In this document: piece after piece, positions 18,851 to 27,632 of the stretch
How the letters are laid out: each line of letters starts with the position of its first letter
Position numbering within the stretch: position 1 is the first letter of the stretch
Assembly (NCBI RefSeq): GCF_003610995.1
Contig: NZ_CP032543.1
Coordinates: 5,456,001 to 5,520,000 of the forward strand
Length of the DNA: 64,000 bases
From: Streptomyces griseus subsp. griseus
GTDB taxonomy: Bacteria > Actinomycetota > Actinomycetes > Streptomycetales > Streptomycetaceae
Direction of reading: 5' to 3'
Notes under the pieces: generated by a model
Database searches by the model: none
The model's input: the letters and a program-made list of their open reading frames with translations, nothing else
Told to the model about the DNA's origin: nothing
Translations under genes and position numbers: made by a program

Positions 18851-19318
18851 CTACTGCGGTGCGCCCTGCCGCTGGGACTTCTGAGCCGCGCCTGCCGCGC
18901 GCAGGGCGATGCCCGCCCAGACGCCCGCCAGGACCACCGCGGCCGCCGCCATCGCGGCCAGCTCCGGTGTCTCCGGACGCCAGCCCAGGGAGAGGCGCGT
19001 GCCGATGAAGAGGAGGATGACGGCGATCGTGCCCGGCGAGGGGACCGGCACCCGGGCCGCCGCTGCTCGCAGGATCGCGGCCGCCGCCAGGCCGGTGACG
19101 GCCCAGGCGCCGACGTACGTCCACGGCGACCCCGGGGCGGCGGTGAGCAGCCCGTAGTCGTCGGGGCCCAGGCGGAACAGCGAGCCGGCCCAGCCCAGGC
19201 CCACCCCGAAGGCGGCGACGCCCACCACCCAGAGGGCGTGGCGCCACAACGGGCCCGGGCGTACGGTCACTTCGTCGTCTGCGGCGCCGCCCGGATCGGA
19301 CGGGTCCAGGAAATCCAT
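18851..19318 (-). CDS. Small integral membrane protein, function unknown
   Basis: A 155-residue protein with about four hydrophobic segments (HALWVVGVAAFGVGLGWAG, YVGAWAVTGLAAAAIL, TIAVILLFIGTRL and AAAAVVLAGVWAGIAL). The ATG at 19318 overlaps the TGA of the HxlR regulator gene (TGATG), so the two are translationally coupled on the minus strand. No family recognised. Confidence 0.75.
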   Translation of the reverse strand: MDFLDPSDPGGAADDEVTVRPGPLWRHALWVVGVAAFGVGLGWAGSLFRLGPDDYGLLTAAPGSPWTYVGAWAVTGLAAAAILRAAAARVPVPSPGTIAVILLFIGTRLSLGWRPETPELAAMAAAAVVLAGVWAGIALRAAGAAQKSQRQGAPQ

Positions 19319-19743
19319 CACGTCCGTACAGACGCACGAAGGGGGCCGGGCGTTCCGTCGGACGGGCCCGTGAACCGGCCGCGGGCCTCCTCGATATGGC
19401 CGAGGTGCCGCTGGGTCCAGTCGCACATGAGGTGGACCGTCCCCCGCAGGCCCTGGCCCGGCTCGGTGAGGGTGTACTCGACCTTCGGCGGCACGGTGGG
19501 GTGCACGGTCCTGTCGACCAGGCCGTTGCGCTCCAGCATGCGCAGGTTCTGGGTGAGCATCTTGTGGCTGATGCCCTCGACCTCCTTCAGGACCTCGCTG
19601 AAGCGCAGGGTGCTGTCACCGAGGGCCTCGATGATCAGGAGCGCCCACTTGTTGGCGACGTCCGAGAAGATCTCCCGCGCCAGGGAGTCCGCGCGGCGCA
19701 GGTCCGCCTCGTCGGGCGAGCCGCTGAACTGCTGGGTCACCAT
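19318..19743 (-). CDS. HxlR-family winged-helix regulator
   Basis: A 141-residue regulator. The HxlR core is visible: FSDVANKWALLIIEALGDSTLRFSEVLKEV, then GISHKMLTQNLRMLERNGLVDR and VEYTLTEPGQGL. It lacks a Cys in the N-terminal region where thiol-sensing members often have one. It is divergent from the RidA gene with 109 bases between, the common arrangement for an HxlR regulator and its target, and coupled to the membrane protein gene downstream. Confidence 0.9.
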   Translation of the reverse strand: MVTQQFSGSPDEADLRRADSLAREIFSDVANKWALLIIEALGDSTLRFSEVLKEVEGISHKMLTQNLRMLERNGLVDRTVHPTVPPKVEYTLTEPGQGLRGTVHLMCDWTQRHLGHIEEARGRFTGPSDGTPGPLRASVRT

Positions 19744-19799
19744 GAGGTTCCTCCGTCACCGAAAAGTGCGTTCTTCCACGTCAGGGCTGACTCTCCTAC

Positions 19800-19814
19800 G
19801 GTTCCTGAGTAACC
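19800..19814. promoter_or_regulatory. Inverted repeat GGTTCCTGAGTAACC, candidate HxlR operator
   Basis: A 15-bp near-perfect palindrome in the HxlR-RidA intergenic region, 38 bases before the RidA start. The position suggests control by the adjacent HxlR regulator. Confidence 0.5.
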
Positions 19815-19852
19815 ACAAGAGACCGACAGGTCTTCACGAGGAGGCGCGGAAC

Positions 19853-20260
19853 ATGGCCATCACACTGCTGGACCCCGAGGGGCTGCCGAAGGTCGGCGTG
19901 TACCGGCAGGTCGCGGTCGCGACGGGCTCGAAGCTCGTCTTCGTCGCCGGGCAGGTCGCCTGGGACGCGGACGGCACCAAGGTCGGTGAGGGCGACCTCG
20001 CCGCCCAGGTGGAGCGGTGCTACCTGAACATCGGGACCGCCCTGGCCGGGGCCGGCGGCTCCTTCGCGGACGTGGTGAAGCTGACGGTGTACGTCGTCGA
20101 CTGGACGCCCGACAAGATGCCGCGGTTCCTGGAGGGCGCGGCCCGGGCGGCGGAGAAGCTGGGCACCACCCCGGTCCCGCCGGGCACGCTCGTGGGAGTC
20201 GCGGCCCTCGACGTACCGGAGCATCTGGTCGAGATCGAGGCGACGGCGGTCCTGGACTGA
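19853..20260 (+). CDS. RidA-family protein (Rid/YjgF)
   Basis: A 135-residue RidA-fold protein. RidA enzymes hydrolyse reactive enamines/imines from PLP enzymes, while some subgroups have other roles. Family features include LVFVAGQVAWDADG, LAGAGGSFADVVKLTVYVVD and VGVAALDVPEHLVEIEATAVL. The arginine that binds the substrate carboxylate in true RidA (in an RxAV motif) is not present: the C-terminal strand reads VGVAALDVPEHLVEIEA, so enamine deaminase activity is doubtful. The ATG at 19853 has GAGGAGG upstream. Confidence 0.85.
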   Translation: MAITLLDPEGLPKVGVYRQVAVATGSKLVFVAGQVAWDADGTKVGEGDLAAQVERCYLNIGTALAGAGGSFADVVKLTVYVVDWTPDKMPRFLEGAARAAEKLGTTPVPPGTLVGVAALDVPEHLVEIEATAVLD

Positions 20261-20477
20261 GCCGGGGCCGAGGCCGGGGCCGGGGCCGGTGCGGGACCCC
20301 GGCCCGAGGCCCGGGCGCCGCCCCTCCCCGTACGGCGTAACGCCGCCCGGCGGATGACGGACCCCCGGGGCCGAGGAGCACGCCGGAGCCATGTGTGAGC
20401 TTCCGTTACGGGGATACGCGGAGGGGACCGGGCGCCACAGGGGTGCCGGTACGTCGGCAACGTAAAGGGAGAATTTC

Positions 20478-20744
20478 GTGGGCATCATCGCCTGGATCCT
20501 CATCGGCCTGTTCGCGGGACTCATCGCCAAGGCGCTGACGCCGGGCAAGGACCCGGGGGGCTGCCTCGTGACGATCGTGATCGGCATCGTGGGCGGTCTG
20601 CTCGGCGGCTGGCTGGGCAAGGTGATCTTCGGTGTGGACTCGATCGACGGATTCTTCAGCCTGTCGACGTGGATCGCCGCCATCGTCGGTTCGGTGATCG
20701 TTCTGCTGCTCTACCGCGTGGTCACGGGCCAGCGCTCCCGCTGA
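20478..20744 (+). CDS. GlsB/YeaQ/YmgE-family small membrane protein
   Basis: An 88-residue protein with three membrane segments and the family pattern IAWILIGLFAGLIAKALTPG, GCLVTIVIGIVGGLLGGWLG and WIAAIVGSVIVLLLYRVV. The family (Transgly_assoc) is often stress-induced; the biochemical role is unknown. The GTG at 20478 has AAAGGGAG 10 bases upstream. Confidence 0.85.
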   Translation: MGIIAWILIGLFAGLIAKALTPGKDPGGCLVTIVIGIVGGLLGGWLGKVIFGVDSIDGFFSLSTWIAAIVGSVIVLLLYRVVTGQRSR

Positions 20745-20832
20745 CCGGGCCCGGCGCCTCGGAACGGATCGGTCCTCGACTTCCTCGACATCGTCTTCCC
20801 CGACGTCCTCGACGGGTCGATTCGTCCGTGTT

Positions 20833-20846
20833 TGCCTACATTGGCA
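20833..20846. promoter_or_regulatory. Inverted repeat TGCC-N6-GGCA upstream of the catalase
   Basis: TGCCTACATTGGCA lies 76 bases before the catalase ATG in a likely promoter region. Catalase genes in Streptomyces are often under a Fur-like (CatR) or OxyR repressor; assignment is inferred from position only. Confidence 0.35.
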
Positions 20847-20921
20847 GGGGGTCAGTAGGGCAGCTATAGCAGGAGCCATCGCCGACACGTCCGCGGAAGA
20901 CAGACAAGAGGAAACGACGAC

Positions 20922-22445
20922 ATGACCGACACCTCGCGCAAGCCGACCACCTCCGACTCGGGCGCCCCGGTGGAGAGCGACGAGCATTCGCTCACCGTCG
21001 GCCCGGGCGGGCCGATCCTGCTCCAGGACTCGTACCTGATCGAGCAGATGGCCCAGTTCAACCGCGAACGCATCCCCGAGCGGCAGCCGCACGCCAAGGG
21101 CAGCGGCGCGTTCGGGAAGTTCGAGGTGACCGCGGACGTCTCCGCGTACACGAAGGCCGCGCTCTTCCAGCCCGGCACCACGACCGACCTGGTGGCCCGG
21201 TTCTCCACCGTCGCGGGCGAGCGCGGCAGCCCGGACACCTGGCGGGACCCGCGCGGCTTCGCGGTGAAGTTCTACACCAGCGAGGGCAACTACGACATGG
21301 TGGGCAACAACACCCCCGTGTTCTTCGTGAAGGACCCGATGAAGTTCCAGCACTTCATCCGGTCCCAGAAACGCCGGGCGGACAACAACCTCCGCGACCA
21401 CGACATGCAGTGGGACTTCTGGACGCTCTCCCCGGAGTCGGCCCACCAGGTCACCTGGCTGATGGGCGACCGGGGCATCCCGCGCACCTGGCGCCACATG
21501 AACGGCTACACCTCCCACACGTACATGTGGATCAACGAGGCGGGCCAGCGGTTCTGGGTGAAGTACCACTTCAAGACCGACCAGGGCATCGAGACGTTCA
21601 CGCAGGACGAGGCCGACCAGATGGCCTCCGCGGACACGGATTACCACACGCGTGATCTGTTCGAGCACATCCGCGACGGCGAGTACCCGAGCTGGACGCT
21701 GAAGGTCCAGATCATGCCGTACGAGGAGGCGAAGGACTACCGGTTCAACCCGTTCGACCTGACCAAGGTGTGGCCGCACGCCGACTACCCGCTGATCGAG
21801 GTCGGCCGGATGACGCTGGACCGCAACCCCACGGACAACCACGCCGAGATCGAGCAGGCGGCGTTCCAGCCGAACAACTTCGTCCCAGGCATCGGCCCGA
21901 GCCCGGACCGCATGCTTCTGGGACGCCTGTTCAGCTACGCGGACGCGCACCGCTACCGCATCGGCGGCAACTACCAGCAGCTGCCCGTCAACGCTCCCGT
22001 CGCCCCGGTGCACACGTACTCCAAGGACGGGGCGATGGCGTACCGGAAGACCAGCGACCCGGTCTACGCCCCGAACTCCAAGGGCGGCCCGGCGGCCGAC
22101 ACGGAGCGCCACGGCACCCCGCCGAGCTGGTACGCCGACGGCGACATCACCCGGGCGGCCTACGTCGACCACGCCGAGGACGACGACTGGGGCCAGGCGG
22201 GCACCATGGTCCGCGAGGTCCTGGACGACGCGGCCCGGGACCGGCTGGTGGACAACGTGGTCGGCCACCTGCTGAACGGCGTGACCGAGCCGGTGCTCCA
22301 GCGGGCGTTCGCGTACTGGTCGAACATCGACAGCACCATCGGCGAGCGCATCGAGCAGGGCGTGCGCGCGAAGTCCGGCGAGAAGGACCCGAAGGCGGCG
22401 GACCAGGGCAACCCGGCCCGCTCGTCGATGCAGCACAAGGCCTGA
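20922..22445 (+). CDS. Monofunctional haem catalase (clade 3 type)
   Basis: A 507-residue catalase that converts hydrogen peroxide to water and oxygen. The catalytic His is in RQPHAKG (H57), the distal Asn in VGNNTPVFF (N129/N130) and the proximal haem Tyr in [12 protein letters not shown] (Y339). The length fits the small-subunit group. The ATG at 20922 follows GAGGAAACGACG. A strong hairpin follows the gene. No regulator gene is adjacent. Confidence 0.96.
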   Translation: MTDTSRKPTTSDSGAPVESDEHSLTVGPGGPILLQDSYLIEQMAQFNRERIPERQPHAKGSGAFGKFEVTADVSAYTKAALFQPGTTTDLVARFSTVAGERGSPDTWRDPRGFAVKFYTSEGNYDMVGNNTPVFFVKDPMKFQHFIRSQKRRADNNLRDHDMQWDFWTLSPESAHQVTWLMGDRGIPRTWRHMNGYTSHTYMWINEAGQRFWVKYHFKTDQGIETFTQDEADQMASADTDYHTRDLFEHIRDGEYPSWTLKVQIMPYEEAKDYRFNPFDLTKVWPHADYPLIEVGRMTLDRNPTDNHAEIEQAAFQPNNFVPGIGPSPDRMLLGRLFSYADAHRYRIGGNYQQLPVNAPVAPVHTYSKDGAMAYRKTSDPVYAPNSKGGPAADTERHGTPPSWYADGDITRAAYVDHAEDDDWGQAGTMVREVLDDAARDRLVDNVVGHLLNGVTEPVLQRAFAYWSNIDSTIGERIEQGVRAKSGEKDPKAADQGNPARSSMQHKA

Positions 22446-22478
22446 GGCGAGGGCTCACCCCTCCCCGGGACCACGGCA

Positions 22479-22517
22479 CAGGCCCCCTTCCCCGCTGTCG
22501 GCGGGGGCGGGGGCCTG
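22479..22517 (+). terminator. Hairpin terminator after the catalase
   Basis: CAGGCCCCC pairs with GGGGGCCTG with a further G/C stem inside, 34 bases after the catalase stop and before the convergent PPOX gene. Confidence 0.7.
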
Positions 22518-22539
22518 ACGTGTGCCGTGGGTCAGCAGG

Positions 22540-23127
22540 TCACTCCGCCGCCCCCTCCACCGTCTCCCACGTCTGAGGCACCCACACCCCCGACCGGCGC
22601 AGCGCGTTCGAGCAGTGGCGGAAGATCTCGTCTATCTCCACGACCAGGGCGAGCTTCGGGCGCCGGCCCTTCACGGTCATCGCGTCGAAGAACGGGGCGT
22701 CCGTGAGGATGCGGGCGCGGCCGTTGACGCGGAGGACGTCCATCGCGCCGGGGATCAGGTAGAGCAGGCCCACGTGCGGGTTGGACAGGATGTTGTGGAA
22801 GCTGTCCGCCCTGCGGTTGCCCAGGCGGTCGGGGAGGGCCAGCGTGGCGGGGTCCAGGACGTGGGTGAAACCGGGGCCGTCGCCGCGCGGGGTGACGTCG
22901 CAGTTGCCGGACGCGTCGGACGTGGAGACCGCGCAGAACGGGGAGCGGGCCAGCAGCTCCAGGTCGTCCTCGGTGAGCCGGTCGTGGACCTTGTCGATCA
23001 CGATGGGGTGCGGGGTGCCCAGGATCTCGCGCAGCTCCTCCGCCGAGCCCAGGGGCACGGCTCCGGCCAGTGGGCCGGAGAAGGGGGCGGCGGCGGGATC
23101 GGCGGCGGCGTCGGCGGCGTACGGCAA
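22540..23127 (-). CDS. Pyridoxamine 5'-phosphate oxidase-family flavoprotein
   Basis: A 195-residue protein of the PPOX split-barrel group, like the MSMEG_1061 family of FMN-dependent proteins. Recognisable parts are LLARSPFCAVSTSDASGNCDVTPRGDGPGFTHVLD, NILSNPHVGLLYLIPG, RVNGRARILTD and the C-terminal IDEIFRHCSNALRRSGVW. The TTG at 23127 is taken as start, with GGAG about 9 bases upstream on its strand. It is divergent from the siderophore importer with a degenerate iron box between, so it may be iron-regulated. The true substrate is unknown. Confidence 0.85.
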   Translation of the reverse strand: MPYAADAAADPAAAPFSGPLAGAVPLGSAEELREILGTPHPIVIDKVHDRLTEDDLELLARSPFCAVSTSDASGNCDVTPRGDGPGFTHVLDPATLALPDRLGNRRADSFHNILSNPHVGLLYLIPGAMDVLRVNGRARILTDAPFFDAMTVKGRRPKLALVVEIDEIFRHCSNALRRSGVWVPQTWETVEGAAE

Positions 23128-23174
23128 GGAAGCGCTCCGGGCTTGTGGGGTGCGGCGGTGTGGGGGCGGACCGG

Positions 23175-23193
23175 CGCTGTTAGGGTGACCTTA
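23175..23193. promoter_or_regulatory. Degenerate iron box (DmdR1/DtxR type)
   Basis: On the minus strand the site begins TAAGGTCACCCTAAC and agrees with about 13 of 19 positions of the TWAGGTWAGSCTWACCTWA consensus. It lies 48 bases before the PPOX start and about 150 bases before the permease gene, so it could control both directions. Confidence 0.55.
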
Positions 23194-23340
23194 CTTTGGG
23201 CGCCCTGTACTGCCTCCTCCGGGGTGCCCGGGTGCGGACGGCCGCGCGCCGGGGCGCCCCCTGCCCGAACGCGCCGATGAGCAAGGGTGAGACACCGTGC
23301 ACAACCGTATTCCGGTCGCCGCCGTCCCGGGGGCCGGGCC

Positions 23341-24408
23341 GTGAGCGGCTCCGTCCTCCCGCGCGAGGAGAGAACGACGGGCGGCGGCAGGGAAGCGCGG
23401 GCCAGGCGCAGCCGGCCCGTCCTCGCCCTCGGGCTCCTGGCCGCCCTCGGTGTGCTCGTGCTCGCCGTCGTGGCGAGCCTCGCCATCGGCTCCGGGGACG
23501 TGCCGTTCCGCGATGTGCTGCCCGGCGTCCTCGACCCCGACCTCACCGTCAAGGGCCAGCTGGTCATCCAGGAGGTCCGCATCCCGCGTACCGTCGCCGG
23601 GCTGCTCGCCGGGGCGGCGCTCGGCCTCGCGGGGACCGTCATGCAGGGCGTCGCCCGTAACCCCCTCGCCGACCCCCAGCTCCTGGGCATCAACGCGGGC
23701 GCCTCCGTCGCCGTCGTCTGCTCCATCACGCTGCTCGGCTTCACCGTCGCCACCCAGTTCATCTGGTTCGGCTTCCTCGGCGCCCTGCTCGCCGCCCTCC
23801 TCGTCTACGGGGTCGGCTCGCTCGGCCGGGAAGGCGCGACCCCGGTCAAGCTGGCCCTCGCGGGCGCCGCCACCAGCGCCGTACTCACCTCGGTCACCAG
23901 CGCGATCCTGCTCCAGGACCGCGGGAGCTACGACCAGTTCCGGTTCTGGCAGCTCGGGGCGCTGACCGCCCGCTCCTCCGAGGTGCTCTGGCAGGTCTCC
24001 CCGTTCATCCTCGTCGGGGCCGTCCTCGCCCTCTCGCTCGGGCCGCAGCTCAACGCCCTCTCCCTCGGCGACGACCTCGCGCGCGGCCTCGGCCAGCGGG
24101 TCGGGGCCGCCCGCATGGTCTCCGCCCTCGCCGTGGTCGTGCTCTGCGGCGCCGCCACCGTCGTCGCCGGGCCGATCGGCTTCGTCGGCCTCGCCGTACC
24201 GCACGCCGCCCGCCTCATCACCGGACCCGACTACCGCTGGGTGCTCCCGTACAGCATGGTTCTCGCCCCGATCATGCTGCTCTTCGCCGACATCGTCGGA
24301 CGGGTGATCGCCCCGCCCGGCGAGGTGCAGGTCGGTGTGATCACCGCCGCGATCGGCTGCGTCCCCTTCATCTGGCTGGTCCGGCGCAGGAAGCTGGTGG
24401 AACTGTGA
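23341..24408 (+). CDS. FecCD-family iron-siderophore ABC permease
   Basis: About 355 residues with nine to ten membrane segments. Family marks are [43 protein letters not shown] near the start and GPIGFVGLAVPHAARLITG toward the end. The GTG at 23341 is preferred because it follows a G-rich stretch and begins a normal cytoplasmic N-terminus; GTG 23287 is an alternative. Its stop overlaps the GTG of the second permease (GTGA). First gene of a permease-permease-ATPase-SBP cluster. Confidence 0.92.
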   Translation: MSGSVLPREERTTGGGREARARRSRPVLALGLLAALGVLVLAVVASLAIGSGDVPFRDVLPGVLDPDLTVKGQLVIQEVRIPRTVAGLLAGAALGLAGTVMQGVARNPLADPQLLGINAGASVAVVCSITLLGFTVATQFIWFGFLGALLAALLVYGVGSLGREGATPVKLALAGAATSAVLTSVTSAILLQDRGSYDQFRFWQLGALTARSSEVLWQVSPFILVGAVLALSLGPQLNALSLGDDLARGLGQRVGAARMVSALAVVVLCGAATVVAGPIGFVGLAVPHAARLITGPDYRWVLPYSMVLAPIMLLFADIVGRVIAPPGEVQVGVITAAIGCVPFIWLVRRRKLVEL

Positions 24409-25484
24409 GCCCGGGACCCGTCTCAGCCGTGGACACGGAGAAGGGCCGGCTCGCCGATGCCGTACGGCAGGTCTCCGCCGTACGCGGACGGGGGCGGCGC
24501 AGGTCCGTGACCGTCGCGGCGGCCCTGCTCGTCGCCCTGGTCGCCGTCTTCGGCGTCTCGCTCAGCTTCGGCGACATGGTCATGCCCATCGGCAAGGTCG
24601 TCGAGACGCTGCTCGGGGGCGGCGACGGCGGCTCGCGGTTCGTCGTCCTGGAGCTACGGCTGCCCCGGGCCCTCCTCGCGGTCCTCGTCGGCGCCGCGTT
24701 CGGGCTCTCCGGCGGCGTCTTCCAGACCGTGCTGCGCAATCCGCTCGCCAGCCCGGACCTCATCGGCATCAGCGCCGGGGCCAGCGCCGTCGCCGTCACC
24801 GCGGCCCTCCTCTTCCAGGTCAGCGGGCTCGCCCTCTCCGCGAGCGCCCTGGCCGGGGCGCTCGCCGCCGGGGTCGCGATCTACGGACTCGCCTGGCGGC
24901 AGGGCGTCGCCGGACAGCGGCTCGTCCTCGTCGGGATCGGCGTCGGCATGGGGCTCTCCAGCGTCGTCTGGTACGTGATGGCCCGCTCCGACGTCACCGA
25001 CGCGCAGGAGGCCTTCCGCTGGCTGGCCGGCAGCCTCAACGGGCGCTCCTGGGGCCAGTTCTGGCCGATCCTCGGCGCGCTCGCCCTCCTCGTCCCGCTC
25101 ACCGCCGTCGCCGCGCACGCCCTGCGGCCCCTCCAGCTGGGGGACGACACGGCCGCCGGACTCGGTACGAAGGTGGAGACCGGCCGGCTCGCCCTGCTCG
25201 GGTGTGCCACGGCCCTGGCGGGGGTCGCCACGGCGGCGGCCGGGCCCGTCGGGTTCGTGGCCTTCGTCGCCGCGCCGATCGCCCGCCGCCTGGTCCCCGG
25301 CCGGGGTGCCGCTCTGCCCCACGCGGCCCTGACCGGCGCCCTGCTGGTCCTCGTCGCCGACTTCGCGGCCCAGCACCTGCTGCCCTCCGTCCAGCTGCCG
25401 GTGGGTGTGGTCACCAGCATCATCGGCGCCCCGTACCTGCTGCTGCTCCTGGCCCGCGCCAACCGTGTGGGGAGTGGGGGCTGA
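24405..25484 (+). CDS. FecCD-family iron-siderophore ABC permease
   Basis: A 359-residue partner permease. It shows LRLPRALLAVLVGAAFGLSGGVFQTVLRNPLASPDLIGISAGAS and AAGPVGFVAFVAAPIARRLVPG. It starts with GTG inside the previous stop codon, so translation is coupled. The cytoplasmic N-terminus (about 35 residues) is longer than in many FecCD proteins. Confidence 0.92.
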   Translation: MSPGPVSAVDTEKGRLADAVRQVSAVRGRGRRRSVTVAAALLVALVAVFGVSLSFGDMVMPIGKVVETLLGGGDGGSRFVVLELRLPRALLAVLVGAAFGLSGGVFQTVLRNPLASPDLIGISAGASAVAVTAALLFQVSGLALSASALAGALAAGVAIYGLAWRQGVAGQRLVLVGIGVGMGLSSVVWYVMARSDVTDAQEAFRWLAGSLNGRSWGQFWPILGALALLVPLTAVAAHALRPLQLGDDTAAGLGTKVETGRLALLGCATALAGVATAAAGPVGFVAFVAAPIARRLVPGRGAALPHAALTGALLVLVADFAAQHLLPSVQLPVGVVTSIIGAPYLLLLLARANRVGSGG

Positions 25485-25485
25485 G

Positions 25486-26340
25486 ATGCCGGTCCTTCGA
25501 GATGACGACAACGAAAGGCGTGGCCAGGTCGTGGCTGAGCACACTCTTCAGGCCCGGGACGTCCGGCTCGGCTACGGCGACCGGGAGATCGTCCCCGGAC
25601 TGAGCGTCACCGTCCCGCCCGGGCGGATCACCGTCATCGTCGGCCCCAACGCCTGCGGCAAGTCGACCCTGCTGCGGGCGATGGCCCGGCTGCTCGCGCC
25701 CTCCGCCGGGGCGGTGCTCCTGAACGGCCGGTCCATCCAGGAGATGCCGACCAAGGAGGTCGCCGCGGTCCTCGGCATCCTGCCGCAGAGCCCCACGGCG
25801 CCCGAGGGCATCACCGTCTCCGACCTGGTCGGCCGCGGCCGCTACCCGCACCAGGGCTGGTTCCGCCGCTGGGGCGCGGAGGACGACGAGGCGGTCGCGC
25901 AGGCGCTGCTCTCCACCGACGTACTGGAGCTGGCGGACCGGCCGGTGGACGAGCTCTCGGGCGGTCAGCGCCAGCGGGTGTGGATCGCGATGGCGCTGGC
26001 GCAGCGTACGGACATCCTGCTGCTGGACGAGCCGACGACGTTCCTGGACGCCAGCCACCAACTCGACGTCCTGGACCTGCTCACCGACCTCAACCGCGAG
26101 CGCGGCGTCACGATGGTGGCCGTCCTGCACGACCTGAACCTGGCCTGCCGGTACGCGGACCACATGATCGCCATGAAGGACGGGCGGATCCTGGCGGAGG
26201 GGCGGCCGGCCGACATCGTGACGGAGGCGCTGGTCGGCGAGGTCTTCGGGATGCGCTGCTCGGTGATCGAGGACCCGGCGTCGGCCACCCCGATGGTGGT
26301 GCCGCTGGGCCGCCACCATGTGAAGGACCCGGCGGCCTGA
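25486..26340 (+). CDS. Iron-siderophore ABC transporter ATPase
   Basis: A 284-residue FepC/FhuC-type ATPase: Walker A GPNACGKST, Q-loop GILPQSPTAPEGITVSDLVGRGRYPHQ, signature [15 protein letters not shown], Walker B ILLLDEPTTFLD and H-loop AVLHDLNLACRYAD. The ATG at 25486 is directly after the permease stop; a GTG at 25531 is a possible alternative that trims a 15-residue N-terminal extension. Confidence 0.93.
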   Translation: MPVLRDDDNERRGQVVAEHTLQARDVRLGYGDREIVPGLSVTVPPGRITVIVGPNACGKSTLLRAMARLLAPSAGAVLLNGRSIQEMPTKEVAAVLGILPQSPTAPEGITVSDLVGRGRYPHQGWFRRWGAEDDEAVAQALLSTDVLELADRPVDELSGGQRQRVWIAMALAQRTDILLLDEPTTFLDASHQLDVLDLLTDLNRERGVTMVAVLHDLNLACRYADHMIAMKDGRILAEGRPADIVTEALVGEVFGMRCSVIEDPASATPMVVPLGRHHVKDPAA

Positions 26341-26373
26341 GACCGTACGGTCCACCCGATGGCACCGTTGTCA

Positions 26374-26392
26374 TTAGGTGAGGCTAACCTAA
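26374..26392. promoter_or_regulatory. Iron box TTAGGTGAGGCTAACCTAA
   Basis: A 19-bp site agreeing with 18 of 19 positions of the DtxR/IdeR/DmdR1 consensus. It ends 5 bases before the siderophore-binding protein ATG and covers its translation-initiation region. Iron-loaded repressor bound here should shut the gene off. Confidence 0.9.
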
Positions 26393-26397
26393 AGGGC

Positions 26398-27423
26398 ATG
26401 AACGCTTCCGCATCCCGGCGCCCGCGCCGCACCCCCGTCCTGATGGCCGGTGCCGTCGCCGCCCTGCTCGTCGGCGTCTCCGCCTGCGGTACGTCGGACG
26501 ACTCCTCCTCCGACTCGTCCGGCTCCGCGTCCCCCGCCGCCTCCGAAGGCGCCTTCCCCGCCAAGGTCGCGACGAAGTTCGGCGAGGTCACCCTCGACAA
26601 GCAGCCCAAGCGCATCGTCGCGCTCGGCTGGGGCGACGCCGAGACCGTGCTCGCGCTCGGCGGCCAGCCGGTCGGGGCGAGCGACTGGCTGCCGTTCGGC
26701 GGCGAGGGCGTCGGCCCCTGGGCGAAGGGGATGTACGACAAGGCCCCCGAGCTCATCGGCACGATGGAGCCGGAGTTCGAGAAGATCGCCTCCCTCCAGC
26801 CGGACCTCATCCTGGACACCAAGTCCAGCGGTGACCAGACCCGGTACGACACGCTGAAGAAGATCGCCCCGACCGTCGGCGTGCCCAAGGACGGCGACCA
26901 GTACAAGATCTCGTGGGAGCAGCAGACCACGATGATCGCCGCCGCGATGGGTGTGCCCGAGAAGGGCAAGGAGCTGATCGCGGAGACCGGGAAGAAGTTC
27001 GAGGCGGCCGCGAAGGCGCACCCCGAGTTCAAGGACGCCACGATCGTGCTCGGCTCGCGCACCTCCGAGGGGTACGGCGCGTACGTCGGCGGCACCGGCC
27101 GGGTCGACTTCGTGGAGCGCCTCGGCTTCAAGAACAGCCCGGCCGTCGAGGCCAAGGGCGGTGAGGGCTTCTCGGTCTCCGTCTCCAAGGAGAACCTGGA
27201 ACTCCTGGACGCCGACCTCACGGTGATGACCCCGATCGGCATCCCCGCCACGGACATCAGCAACGACCCGCTGTACCAGGCGGTCCCGTCGGTCAAGGCC
27301 GGCAACGCGCTGATCTTCGAGGACCAGCTCATCTCGCAGGCGTTCGCCACGGACTCGGTGCTCTCCGTCTCGTACGCACTGGAGAAGGTCGTCCCGCTCT
27401 TCGCGGAGAAGGTCAAGAAGTAA
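26398..27423 (+). CDS. Iron-siderophore-binding lipoprotein
   Basis: A 341-residue periplasmic-binding-protein fold (FepB/FhuD class). The lipobox is VGVSACG (Cys near residue 28), followed by a Ser/Ala linker. Family features are PKRIVALGWGDAETVLALGGQPVG, SLQPDLILDT and a C-terminal AFATDSVLSVSYALEKVVPLF. The ATG at 26398 sits just after an iron box, with AAAGGG as ribosome-binding site. It is the last gene of the importer cluster and has its own iron box, so it can be made apart from the permeases. The siderophore is not known. Confidence 0.93.
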   Translation: MNASASRRPRRTPVLMAGAVAALLVGVSACGTSDDSSSDSSGSASPAASEGAFPAKVATKFGEVTLDKQPKRIVALGWGDAETVLALGGQPVGASDWLPFGGEGVGPWAKGMYDKAPELIGTMEPEFEKIASLQPDLILDTKSSGDQTRYDTLKKIAPTVGVPKDGDQYKISWEQQTTMIAAAMGVPEKGKELIAETGKKFEAAAKAHPEFKDATIVLGSRTSEGYGAYVGGTGRVDFVERLGFKNSPAVEAKGGEGFSVSVSKENLELLDADLTVMTPIGIPATDISNDPLYQAVPSVKAGNALIFEDQLISQAFATDSVLSVSYALEKVVPLFAEKVKK

Positions 27424-27477
27424 CCTCCGCACGCACGGGGACGGCAGGCCCGTACGCCCGTACCCCCACGTACGACA

Positions 27478-27517
27478 GCGCGCCCCGCACCCGGGATGTC
27501 ACGGGTGCGGGGCGCGC
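27478..27517. terminator. Long hairpin terminator
   Basis: A 16-bp perfect stem (arms 27478-27493 and 27502-27517) with an 8-base loop between the siderophore-binding gene and the convergent YceI gene; it can serve both. Confidence 0.8.
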
Positions 27518-27632
27518 CGCTTCTTCGCGCAGGCCCCCGAGTCAGCCGGCGGGAGCCCGCGCGGCGTACGGGGCGTCGTCGGTGCCGTTCGGACCACCGC
27601 GGGGCCGCCCGTACTGCCGCGTCAGGCGTGGG

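Noticed and set aside
20833..20846. A defined CatR or OxyR binding site
   Set aside because: Only a four-base-arm inverted repeat is visible; it is kept as a weak candidate without naming a regulator.
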